Assembly: GCA_000733355.1 (NCBI GenBank)
Contig: JNVV01000003.1
Coordinates: 744,001 to 808,000, forward strand
Source of the DNA: Falciphora oryzae
Taxonomy: Eukaryota; Ascomycota; Sordariomycetes; Magnaporthales; Magnaporthaceae
Reading direction: 5' to 3'
Length of the DNA stretch: 64,000 nt
The number at the start of each line of letters is the position of its first letter. Position 1 is the first letter of the stretch. The notes under the pieces were generated by a model. That model was not told the origin of the DNA and did no database searches. It saw only the letters and a list, made by a program, of their open reading frames with translations. Positions 1 to 9,416 of this stretch are shown piece by piece. Position numbers and translations under genes: made by a program.

Positions 1-102
1 ATGTGATGTCTGCCAGCCCTCGGCTCCTGCCCTCCGCCGCCGACTGATGGACAGCAGGGCAGCAAGGACAGGTCCCTAACCGGGCCGACCCTCTTGGCGA
101 AT

Positions 103-117
103 ATGCGGAGGCCGCAT
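103..117. promoter_or_regulatory. Inverted repeat CGG-N3-CCG, possible zinc-cluster site
   Basis: The arms ATGCGG and CCGCAT are perfect inverted repeats around a 3-bp spacer, 53 bp upstream of the TATA box. CGG half-sites in inverted orientation are the usual target form of fungal Zn(II)2Cys6 regulators. Assigning a particular regulator would be guesswork. Confidence 0.35.
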
Positions 118-169
118 CTCTTTGCTGCTGTATTACTGACTCTGCCTCCCTGCCTACCCGACGTCGGTG

Positions 170-176
170 TATATAA
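170..176 (+). promoter_or_regulatory. TATA box of the GH3 gene
   Basis: TATATAA lies about 373 bp before the chosen ATG. It is the only good TATA element upstream, so a long 5' leader, possibly with an intron, is implied. Confidence 0.45.
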
Positions 177-548
177 CCCTCGCTTGCCCCTTTGGGCTGC
201 GCGCTGAAATGCGGCCAGCAGGGCGTGACGTCGGCGGTACTTGTTAAGCCAGCACCAGCTTCAGGGGCGACGTCCATGGGAAGCATTCCGCGAAAGACGA
301 ACCAAGTTCACGGTAAGCCAAAGCACACCTCCCCGGCTTGCTCTTTCCTAAAACGGAAACTCTACCTACCTCCGCACCTGTTGTTATGGATCTCCCCCAG
401 AAGCACAGGCTCCCATCCTCAGCCATGCGACCACGTCTTCGACCTTCTCTCTTCCAAGCCAGATCTTTTTGGGATACATGGTGGACTAACCAGCCCATCA
501 CGCAAATATCGGTACCCATCCAAAAGGCCATTTTTGTTCTTCCCAAAC

Positions 549-2892
549 ATGGCGTACTCCCGGCTCCTCCTCGCCGCGGCCACGCTGGTCGGCGGCGGGT
601 CGGCCGTCCTCACGTGGGACGAGGCCTACGCCAAAGCCAACGCGGCCCTGTCGCGTCTGTCGCAGCAGGACAAGATTGGTATCGTCACAGGCATCGGCTG
701 GGACAGGGGCCCCTGCGTCGGCAACACGAGCCCCGTCTCCTCCATCAACTACCCGCAGCTGTGCCTCCAGGACGGCCCCACCGGCGTCCGCTTCGCCACG
801 AGCGTCACGGCCTTCACTCCGGGAATCCAGGCGGCCTCGACGTGGGACATCGACCTCATGCGCCAGCGCGGCCAGTTCCAGGCCGAGGAGGCCAAGGGCT
901 GCGGCGTCCACGTCCTGCTGTCCCCCGTCGCCGGCGCGCTGGGCAAGATCGCGCAGGGCGGGCGCAACTGGGAGGGGTTCGGGCCGGATCCCTACCTGAC
1001 CGGGATCGGTATGCAAGTGACCATCGAGGGCATGCAGCAGGTCGGCGTGCAGGCGACGGCCAAGCACTACCTGGTCAACGAGCAGGAGCTCAACCGCGAG
1101 TCTATGAGCTCCAACGTTGACGACCGGACGCTCCACGAGCTGTACCTCTGGCCCTTTGCCGATGCCGTCAAGGCCAACGTCGCCGCCGTCATGTGCTCGT
1201 ACAACAAGATCAACAGCACCTGGGCCTGCGAGAGCCAGAGCGCCATGCAGCGGCTGCTCAAGGATCAGCTCGGCTTCCGAGGATATATCATGGTAAGAAG
1301 ATGGTGTTTGCTCACTCTTTGGTCCTTTACGCACTAGGCTATTTACTGACGTTTCTGCGCACACTTGTTCATAGTCGGACTGGAACGCGCAGCACACGAC
1401 CCTAGGCAGCGCCAACGGCGGCATGGACATGACGATGCCTGGCACTGATTTCAACGGAAGGAATATCCTCTGGGGTCCCCAGCTGAACACCGCTGTCAAC
1501 AACGGCCAGGTCCCGCGAGCCCGGCTTGACGACATGGTCAAGCGCATCCTCGCGGCCTGGTATCTCGTCGGGCAGGACCAGAACTACCCCCGCATCAACC
1601 TCGGCGCAAACGTCCAGGGCAACCACAAGGACAACGTCCGGGCCGTTGCACGGGACGGCATCGTCCTGCTCCGCAACGAGGGCAACATACTCCCGCTCAA
1701 GTCGCCCCGCCGCATCGCCATCGTGGGCTCGGCGGCCGTCAACAACCCGCGCGGCATCAACTCCTGTGTCGACCGTGGCTGCAACGACGGCGCCCTGGGC
1801 ATGGGCTGGGGCTCGGGCACCACGAACTACCCTTACCTGGTGGCGCCGGCCGACGCTCTGCAGACGCGGGCGCGCCAGGACGGCACGACAGTGTCCCTGA
1901 GTGCGAGCGACAGCACCTCCAACGTGGCCAGCACTGTGCGCGACGCCGACGTCGCTTTCGTCTTTATTACTAGTAACTCCGGCGAGGGCTATATCACAGT
2001 CGGCGAGCACGCCGGCGACCGCGCCAACCTGGACCCGTGGCACAACGGCAACCAGCTCGTGCAGGCCGTGGCGCAGGCCAACAAGAACGTCGTCGTTGTC
2101 GTCCACTCTGTCGGTCCCATCATCCTCGAGACCATCCTCAACACGCCCGGCGTCAGGGCTGTTGTCTGGGCGGGGCTCCCCGGGCAGGAGAGCGGCAACG
2201 CGTTGGTGGACGTTCTGTACGGGCTCGCCAGCCCCAATGGCAAGCTGCCTTACACTATCGCCAAATCACCGGGTGACTACGGCACTGCGGTCGTCAGGGG
2301 TAACGACAACTTCCGCGAGGGTGTTTTCATCGACTACCGCCACTTTGACCGTGAGAACATAGCTCCACGCTTCGAGTTTGGCTTTGGCCTCTGTAAGTCT
2401 TGCTTTCCCATGTCCCTGCTCTCGAAGTACCGCGGGAACCCAGAGCTGACACATGAAACCCTCGCGCTATAATCAGCCTACACAAACTTCACATACAGCG
2501 ACATCACGGTCACGTCAACGGCACGCGCCGGCGCCGCCACCGGCGCCGTCGAGCCCGGCGGCAGGGCGGACCTGTGGCAGACGGTGGCGACGGTGGCGGC
2601 CCGGGTGACCAACTCTGGAGGCGTCGAGGGCAGCGAGGTGGCCCAGCTCTACGTGTCGTACCCGACGACCGCCGGGGTGCCGCCGCAGCCGCCGAGGCAG
2701 CTGCGCGGCTTCGCCAAGCTCAAGCTCGCCCCGGGCGCCAGCGGCACCGCCACCTTTAAGATCCGGAGGCGCGATCTCAGCTACTGGGACACTGCTCAGC
2801 AGAACTGGGTCTTGCCCGCCGGCACCTTTGGCGTCGATGTCGGCGCCAGCAGCAGGGACCTCAGGCTTAAGAGCAGCATCACGTCGGGGTAA
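549..2892 (+). CDS. bgl1: Secreted GH3 beta-glucosidase (Cel3A/Bgl1 type)
   Basis: Hydrolyses cellobiose and short beta-glucosides outside the cell, the last step of cellulose breakdown. Three exons: 549-1292, 1375-2392, 2477-2892, giving 725 aa. The ATG at 549 opens a signal peptide (MAYSRLLLAAATLVGG, then GSA). Domains in order: GH3 N-terminal barrel with KHYLVNEQE near residue 172 and the nucleophile motif SDW at 249-251, split exactly by intron 1; GH3 C-terminal sandwich; and a fibronectin-III-like tail after the GFGLSYTNF motif, which is joined across intron 2. Overall similarity to the major secreted fungal beta-glucosidase of the Cel3A class is strong, in length as well as motifs. It lies next to a mannanase and a sugar transporter. 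An upstream in-frame start is possible but would hide the signal peptide. Confidence 0.93.
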
Positions 2893-3659
2893 AACGGGGG
2901 CTGTGTTTGTCTTTGCCTCTTTGATTTCCATAATCCCTCACTCCTTCGGGAGTCTTGTGGTCAGGCCGCAGACTGGTCTGGTTCCCTTTGGTCTGCTCTG
3001 AATACAATTAGCAGCAGTCTACAGTTCGAGTTGGAAGGTTTGGTATCTTCATTGCTTGGGTACGCACGCGAATAATCACGAAGCGCACAGATAATTCCAC
3101 TCCCATCTCGGTTGTGGCTCTCGTGCCGAGTGTTGATAATGACAAAACTCCGAAATTAGTGCGCCATAACAGAGATATTGAAACCCCAGTCTACCCCGTT
3201 GACAGCATACCCCGGCCTGATCGCATGTGATTGATTCCAAGAGCGACGCAAGCTCGTGGCCTTGTAGTATGGCTCCATACCCCATAACCTCCATCACGAG
3301 CCTTTCTTGGCTCCCCAGAATCCCCGCAAACTGGGGCAACGTCATTTCCCAAGCGACCAGCTGCTTTGCCGCCGTCGATGCGACCGCACGTTGCTTTCCC
3401 CGACTCAGCCATCTCCGCATTCCCGTACAACGACGCCGGGAAAACTGAGGAGCTCATCCCTGGAGGGCGGCTCAACGGGCTCCGTTCATTAATTTGGGCC
3501 GAGGCAACGCTGCTGGGCGGCCATCCCAAGTACCACTTTCCCCAGACTGCGAGCGCATTATTTTGTTGATAAATAGTCCCCTCGAGATGCCGCATCCCTC
3601 TCTTGTTTGTCGGTCTCTGGACTGCGCGCTCCTCTTCAGGACCAGCAGTCCAGCCCAAG
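2893..3659. other. Intergenic region between GH3 and GH5 genes
   Basis: Contains the 3' region of the GH3 gene and the promoter of the GH5 gene. No coding signal is convincing on either strand. A 6-bp-arm inverted repeat (ACTCC..GGAGT type) lies near 2940. A GATAAATAG element near 3567 could serve as a weak TATA box, about 90 bp before the GH5 start. Confidence 0.4.
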
Positions 3660-5076
3660 ATGCTCTTCGGATCCTGCGGACTCCTGCCCCTTGGCCTCCT
3701 GGCCAGCGTGGCCTTGGGCGCTCCCTCGTCCGTGGCCCCGCGCGAGGCTCCCCGTGGCTTCGTGACGGTTGAGGGCCAGAAGTTCAAGCTTGATGGCAAG
3801 GACTTTTACTTTGCAGGCTCCAATGCCTACTACTTCCCCTTCAATGGAGTTAGTTGCCTCCTGCAACCACCATGACCGGGGCTGCTTTGCCGTGACGTCC
3901 CACCCATCCATCTAGATGCGAAGTGGCTAACACCCACAACCTGCGCACAACAGAACCAGGCCGACGTGGAGAAGGGCCTGCAGGCGGCCAAGGACGCCGG
4001 CCTCAAGGTCTTCCGCACCTGGGGCTTCAACGACAAAAACCAGACGCACAACCCTAGCGGGATCCCGAAATATGGCGCCGGCAACGAGGTCACCTTCCAG
4101 ACTTGGGCCAACGGGCGCTCGACCATCAACGTGCAGCCGTTCGATAAGGTGGTTAACGCCGCCTCTAAGACCGGCATGAAGCTCATCGTCGCCCTGACCA
4201 ACAACTGGGCCGACTACGGCGGCATGGACGTGTACACCGTCAACCTTGGCGGGAAGTACCACGACGACGTATGCATCCACTGAAACTCTGCCGTTCTTTC
4301 CCTGGTCTGCTTTTTGAAGCGGTCAGTTCCAAGCCACTAACTTCGCCATAAACCACCACCAGTTCTATCGCGTGCCGCGCATCAAGGACGCCTTCAAGCG
4401 CTACGTCCGCGAGATGGTGACGCGCTACAAGGACAACCCCACCATCATGGCGTGGGAGCTCGCCAACGAGCCCCGCTGCGGCGCCGACGCGAACCGCAAC
4501 CTGCCGCGCAGCAGCGGCTGCACCCCGGCCACCATCTCGGCCTGGATCGACGAGATGAGCGCCTTCGTCAAGTCCATCGACCCCAACCACCTCGTCACCT
4601 GGGGCGGCGAGGGCGCCTTCAACGTCGCGGGCAACAGCGACGGGTTCTACAACGGCGGCGACGGCGGCGACTTTGACCACGAGCTGGAGCTCAAGAACGT
4701 CGATTTCGGCACCTTCCACACTTACCCCGATTGGTGGGGGAAGTCGGTCGCCTGGACGAACCAGTGGATCCGCGACCACGCCGCCTCGGGCCGCAAGGTC
4801 GGGAAGCCTGTCGTGCACGAGGAGTACGGCTGGATGACGCCCACGGCGCGCAGGGACCAGACCGGGACCACGAGGCCCGAGTCGCGGCTCGAGGTCATTG
4901 GCGGCTGGCAGAAGATTCAGCTCGAGGAGAAGATGCCGGACATGTACTGGCAGTACGGATACTCGGGCTATTCGTACGGCCGCAACCACGACGACGGCTT
5001 CACCATCTTCCTCGACAACGCGGAGGCGCAGCAGCTGGTCTACTCTCACGCCAAGGCTATGAACGCTTTGAACTGA
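3660..5076 (+). CDS. Secreted GH5 endo-beta-1,4-mannanase
   Basis: Cuts internal beta-1,4-mannosidic bonds in mannans and glucomannans in the extracellular space. Exons 3660-3848, 3954-4268 and 4363-5076 encode 405 aa. A signal peptide ([20 protein letters not shown]) is followed by a short pro-like stretch and then the catalytic barrel directly. There is no CBM1 module. The acid/base Glu is E204 in WELANEP, and the nucleophile is in the HEEYGW motif (residues 320-325). VFRTWGFND and the overall order match the eukaryotic GH5 mannanase group (subfamily 7). All three exon joins are phase 0 and restore conserved sequence. It lies downstream of the GH3 gene on the same strand, with its own promoter. 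Confidence 0.93.
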
Positions 5077-5450
5077 AAATCGAAACAGACCTAGCTTGCG
5101 TCAGTCAAGGGACTATGGCTGATGGTTGGGTGTTATTCTCGGTCAGGCGAGGGCCCATTCACGAATGGAATGGGACTAACTTGATGGGTGCTTTCTTGTC
5201 GATGGATATCTATCGAGCGGAAGACCGTTGTGAACAATCGGGCAGTGTCTTTGTCACAAAACGGTGATCATCCATGGGACGCTATCACTTGGCACATGGT
5301 GAAAACCGGCCACCGATCCTCTCCAAGGACGCCAACCTCTGCCTTTGCTTGGCAGGCCTCTGTATACATGGGCAGAAGGTCCCCCTACCTTCCACCGTCT
5401 CCTTTGTCATGTAGAGATCTATGTAGCAATTGATGCGCAAGTACCCTGGA
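5077..5450. other. Convergent 3' intergenic region
   Basis: The GH5 gene and the sugar transporter gene converge here. No gene is visible. Confidence 0.5.
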
Positions 5451-7321
5451 CTAGGCTTTTCGTGCTTCATTGGACGCTGGCAGCTCGACATGTTCCATCT
5501 CGCCGCCGCGCTTCTCCCCGAAATCGACCACCCCTCCCTTCTCCGCGTGTCGGGCATCTTCCCTGCCCACGCACTGGTACTTCTTAAACCTCCGGATAGG
5601 TAGCCGCACATCGAACATCTCGTCGAGCTCCTCCAACGTTCTGTTTCCAGTCTCGGGCACGCAAAAATAGAAAAATGCGACACATAGAAAGTTGGAAGCC
5701 GCCCAGATGTAGCAGTATTGTGCCCCCTATTGGATAAACATACATGCACATGTCAGCCATAGCTTTGCGCCCACAGATAAAACCGAAAGCCGACCGCTTC
5801 CGTGCCAAGAAAGCTGAAAGCTCAGGAACCACACTCACCCAGTTCAGTTCAGTTGGGTTGATAAAATACGGAGAGCAAAAGGACGTCAACCAAGCAAGGA
5901 CGTAACCAAGCGAAGTCGCCGACCCGACGGTATACGCCCGCAGGCGGGTGCTCACAACCTCTGTCGCGACGGGGTAGCTCACAGCCCCGACGCCAGCATT
6001 ATAAAAGAACTTGTGCAGCGTCAAAAACGCCACAAGCGAGTTCGTCGCCGTCACAGACCCGGCCCCCGCCGTCGTGTACGCGACCGCGGTGCCCAGCTGG
6101 GCCAAGCCACAAGCAGCAGCGCCCGTGATCAGCACGGCGCGGCGGCCGAGCCGCAGGCGGCCCATGGCGAGCATGCCCAAGTTGACGCCGACGAAGCCCA
6201 TGCAGGTCGTCATGATGGAGTACTCGAAGCCCTTGGCGACGCCGCCCTGGATCAGGAAGTAAGTCTGGTACACGATCAGGAACCAGATGCCCGACGCTGT
6301 TTGGGAGGCAATAACGGCGTGGCAGAGGAGCGTCCGCCGCAGGTCCGCGCCCCGGAACATGTCGACGAACCCGACACTGCGCGCCGTCTTCTTCTCCTCG
6401 CTGATCCCGGCCAGCATCTCGGCCAACTCGGCTTCCAGCGCTGCTGTCGAGGCGACGTTACCAGCCGTTGCTGTCACTGCGTCGGTCTGCTTGGGTTCTG
6501 GTCTTAACCTGATGAGGGCTTCGCGGGCGGCCGTCTCGTTTCCTCTGTGCGCCAGCCAGCGCGGGCTTTCCGGGACAAAGGCCAGGGCCAGGCCGAGGAG
6601 GGCAGGCACAATAAGGAGGCAGCCGATCGGGATCTGATACGACCGCTTGCCGGCGTATGCTCGCGTGTAGTTAACCACGATGCTACCAATAATGGACCCA
6701 ATGTTGACCCACCACGCGAACAGGGCCACGATGACGCCCCTGAGGTGGGCGGGTGCTGCCTCGGCCGTGTAGACGTTTGAGAAGGTGACGAGGAAGCCGT
6801 TGCTGACGCCGAGCACCAGGCGGCCCAGATACAGGACGTTGGTGCTAGTCGTCACCATCATGATGACGCACGACACCATGTTCAGGAGGCACGCGAGCCA
6901 GAGGCCCTGCCGCCGGCCGAACCAGTGCGAGAAGAAGCCGGCGCAGAGGGACGACAGGAACGAGCCCAGCGTCAGCAGCGATGCGATTAGCTGCTGCACT
7001 GTTGGCTATTGATCCAGAGCCGGGAAATCAAGAAAAAATGTGACGGCGTTAGCTCCTTGTCCTCTACCTAGCTCTCTTGGTCTTAGGCTCGGGGCCTCTC
7101 AGATGTTGGCCTACATTGATCCCGTACCCCGTGGGGTTCCTCGGGTCCTCATACCCAAACACTCTCAGAAATCCAGGCATGGCCTGCAGGGCGCCGACGG
7201 CGGCGCTGTCAAAGCCGTATTGCATGTTGGCGATGCCCACGATCCAGCAAATCAAGAGACATTTTCGGTTTATCCAGAGAGAATTGCTCTCGACGGAGGA
7301 GGCCCAGGTTGCCTTCGGCAT
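5451..7321 (-). CDS. MFS sugar porter (hexose-transporter family)
   Basis: Moves sugars across the plasma membrane, probably by proton symport; the substrate cannot be read from sequence. Exons on the minus strand: 7321-7115, 7005-5839, 5726-5451, giving 549 aa. Joins restore GYGINPTVQQLIASLL and LNWGAQYCYIW, both typical of the family. Sugar-porter signatures are present: a GRR loop between helices 2 and 3, VPESPRW near residue 213-219 after helix 6, and PETGNRTLEELDEMF after helix 12. Twelve hydrophobic helices are expected. The hydrophilic tail of about 60 residues is cytosolic. The gene faces the mannanase gene. Its promoter holds three clustered CRE1-like motifs, which fits glucose repression of an uptake system for plant sugars (inference). 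Confidence 0.88.
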
Positions 7322-7602
7322 ATCGAAGTCGGGTATAAAGGTCTAAACAATGTCCCGAGAAGAGGTTTGGGCAGTCTTTCGAGCTGCCTTGACCTCGAAC
7401 TCGAGTGATGCGAAAGTTTCACGAAGCTCCTCTTTCCTTCTGCTCGCTGGTTTGTTGCATTAGAGCACACCGCTGTCTAGAGGCCGAGGCTCTCCGAAGC
7501 CGGGGTTCCTCGATGTCCACCCTCCTTCGGAGGAATATCGCCGAGCGAGCGACGGCCAACCCCCTTTGAAGGACTCAAGGAATGTGGGAATGCTTGTTCC
7601 TC

Positions 7603-7665
7603 CCCCGCAGCTCATGGACATGGGCTTTTTCTCGAGACAAACAAAATGCGGGGGAGTGTGCGGGG
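7603..7665. promoter_or_regulatory. Cluster of three CreA/CRE1-like motifs
   Basis: GCGGGG occurs at 7648-7653 and 7660-7665 as a 12-bp-spaced direct repeat. Its complement CCCCGC occurs at 7603-7608. All three fit the SYGGRG consensus of the carbon catabolite repressor and lie about 280-345 bp upstream of the transporter start codon. Confidence 0.4.
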
Positions 7666-7800
7666 GATCTGGACTCGTACCGAGCAAGGCTGGTGGTTGA
7701 CGCACAGGTAGTGATTCGGGACGATGTATATATGCAATACAGGTAAGAAATACAGGGTAAATAACAAGTAAGTGGTGCGATTTGCGTGGCATATAAATGC

Positions 7801-7826
7801 AAAAAAAAAAAAAAAAAAAAAAAAAA
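7801..7826 (+). repeat. Poly-A tract, 26 bp
   Basis: An uninterrupted run of 26 adenines preceded by an A/T-rich stretch with repeated AGGTAAG-like words. It could be a simple mononucleotide repeat or the tail of an old retroposed sequence. No recognisable element body precedes it. Confidence 0.7.
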
Positions 7827-8015
7827 CAATCTTTGCTTGGATGAAGTGAACGAATATACATAACCTGAACGCCAGTGCGACATTTGTCAAGTGATCTCAA
7901 ATTAGCTGAGTCAAATTGAACCTAAAAGACACATAAATAGGCAGGTAGCGAGGAAGGTAGGGGAGCCGGTATTCGTGGTGCATCCGATTTCATTCCCTCG
8001 AAAGGCGTCAGGGTA

Positions 8016-9416
8016 TTAGGGAGCTGTTGCGTTGCCGGTGCCTGGGCTCTGTTCTGCAACGCCCGCGGGAGACACATCAGTGCACACTGCCTCCACAAGC
8101 ATCTCTGGAAGATCCAAACTCTCTGACGGATGTGGCGGTAATGATGGGTTTGGCGGCGTGTCGCCGCTACTGCCGGTTCCCGGCCCATTCTTGTCATCGC
8201 CGCCGTCTCCCGCTTTTTCTTTTGCCTTGGGCGTTGTTCCTTCTATCAACTTCTCCTCGGCGGCCGCACCCAGCGTCTCTCCCTCGAGCACGGTTGTGAT
8301 TTCGCGCGCATCCCGGGGCTCGATTGTGACCTTGGTCTCGACGGCCACCTGGATGGCATGAATAGCCTCGCTAGCGCCGCTCTCCACTTCCATGGGGAGC
8401 ATGATGCTTCGGCCGGTCTGGGTGGTGTCCAGCTCGGCGTTGCGGCCGTACTGCCGCGACAGCCACCTGAGCGAGCCCGGGGACCGGGGGCTGTGGACCG
8501 TGCTCGGGCTCCGGATCGTCGGCTCGTCTCGCGACTTGAGCGTCGTCGGGCCCGAGGACGACGTCGCCATGGCCACGCTCAGGTTCGGCTGGTTGCCGCT
8601 GAAGACGGGCAGCGACGTCGGCCTGGACGCGGGCCGGCTGCGGCTAATATCGATGAGTTTGTTGAGGATAGAGAACTCGAGCTTGAGCTTGACGCTGTAC
8701 ACGAAGCCTTTGTACGCCGTCTGGAGCGCGTACATCTCGGTGTATTGCATTACTAACGTCGGGATGTCAAGGATCACGACGATGATGCTGACGTAGATCA
8801 AGTGCGTCATGACCCTGCTCCTTGCCGGTAGGTTGAAGGTCGCGCCGCTGTCCCGCTCGATCCGCAGCAGCCTGGACGTCTCCCACACGTAGACGCCCGA
8901 AATTATCAACTCCTGGAGAGCGAAGATGGTGACGTGCATGCTCTCCCAGATCGCGTAGATGGGCGCAAAGGGCTCGGGGTTGGGGCTGTTGGAGCCAAAG
9001 GCCAGCACAGCGACCGGGACGTCGCAAATAATAGCGTTAAAGATTATCATGTAAAGGACAGCGCGGAGGCGGCGCGGGCTGTCGACGATAAGGTGAAGGC
9101 GTGACCACAGGACGAGCGATTGGAAAAGAACCATACCAACCCAACCGGTATAGCAACAGGCGACCCAGAAATAGATGGCCTGAGGCAGAACCGCGAGCCC
9201 CTTCAGCATAAACCCTATTGAATATGGTACTATTGACCATGTTGCCAGCACAAAGAACCAGAAGTAGTTGCCGCTCCGTCGCTTGAAGGTCGTCGGTATG
9301 ATGAAGACGAGCTCGGTGACGTTGTAAAGAGCCAGGGTGAGGAAGATGACGACGATGGAGACGTCGGTCCCCTTGGGCGGGTTGAAGGCCGTGATGCCAT
9401 TGTCTTTGGAAGCCAT
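8016..9416 (-). CDS. Seven-helix fungal integral membrane protein (DUF7703-like)
   Basis: A single exon of 466 aa starting at MASKDNGIT. A second ATG ten codons upstream is possible. The N-terminal 270 residues contain about seven hydrophobic helices with conserved-looking polar motifs (ALYNVTELVF, TFKRRSGNYFW, YAIWESMHV), a layout like fungal membrane proteins grouped as DUF7703. This attribution is from memory. The last 190 residues are hydrophilic, rich in Ser, Pro and Glu, and probably cytosolic. The topology resembles a G-protein-coupled receptor, but no known receptor signature is visible, so signalling is only a guess. The gene has no obvious functional link to its neighbours. Confidence 0.72.
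   Translation of the reverse strand: MASKDNGITAFNPPKGTDVSIVVIFLTLALYNVTELVFIIPTTFKRRSGNYFWFFVLATWSIVPYSIGFMLKGLAVLPQAIYFWVACCYTGWVGMVLFQSLVLWSRLHLIVDSPRRLRAVLYMIIFNAIICDVPVAVLAFGSNSPNPEPFAPIYAIWESMHVTIFALQELIISGVYVWETSRLLRIERDSGATFNLPARSRVMTHLIYVSIIVVILDIPTLVMQYTEMYALQTAYKGFVYSVKLKLEFSILNKLIDISRSRPASRPTSLPVFSGNQPNLSVAMATSSSGPTTLKSRDEPTIRSPSTVHSPRSPGSLRWLSRQYGRNAELDTTQTGRSIMLPMEVESGASEAIHAIQVAVETKVTIEPRDAREITTVLEGETLGAAAEEKLIEGTTPKAKEKAGDGGDDKNGPGTGSSGDTPPNPSLPPHPSESLDLPEMLVEAVCTDVSPAGVAEQSPGTGNATAP

Larger units (their letters stand above)
1..548 (+). other. Upstream region and leader of the GH3 gene
   Basis: No separate gene is visible. The stretch holds a short inverted repeat (103-117), a TATA box (170-176) and several SYGGRG-type motifs (for example 32-37 and 370-375 on the minus strand, 105-110 on the plus strand) that resemble CreA/CRE1 sites. 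The reading frame of the GH3 gene stays open back to about 192. However, the predicted signal peptide begins exactly at the ATG at 549, so most of this stretch is read as 5' leader. A GTAAG donor near 312 would permit a leader intron. Confidence 0.5.
7322..8015. other. Promoter of the sugar transporter and 3' region of the 7TM gene
   Basis: Contains the CRE1-like motif cluster (7603-7665) and a pure 26-bp A tract (7801-7826). No coding sequence is supported. Confidence 0.5.

Noticed and set aside
192..548. Possible N-terminal extension of the GH3 protein
   Set aside because: The frame is open, but the extension lacks family similarity and would bury the signal peptide that begins at 549.
498..1547. 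Long minus-strand open frame opposite the GH3 gene
   Set aside because: An antisense shadow produced by GC-rich codon bias; no family match or splice signals.
2930..2960. Inverted repeat resembling a bacterial terminator after the GH3 gene
   Set aside because: This is a eukaryotic locus; a short hairpin without a T run has no known role in fungal 3'-end formation.
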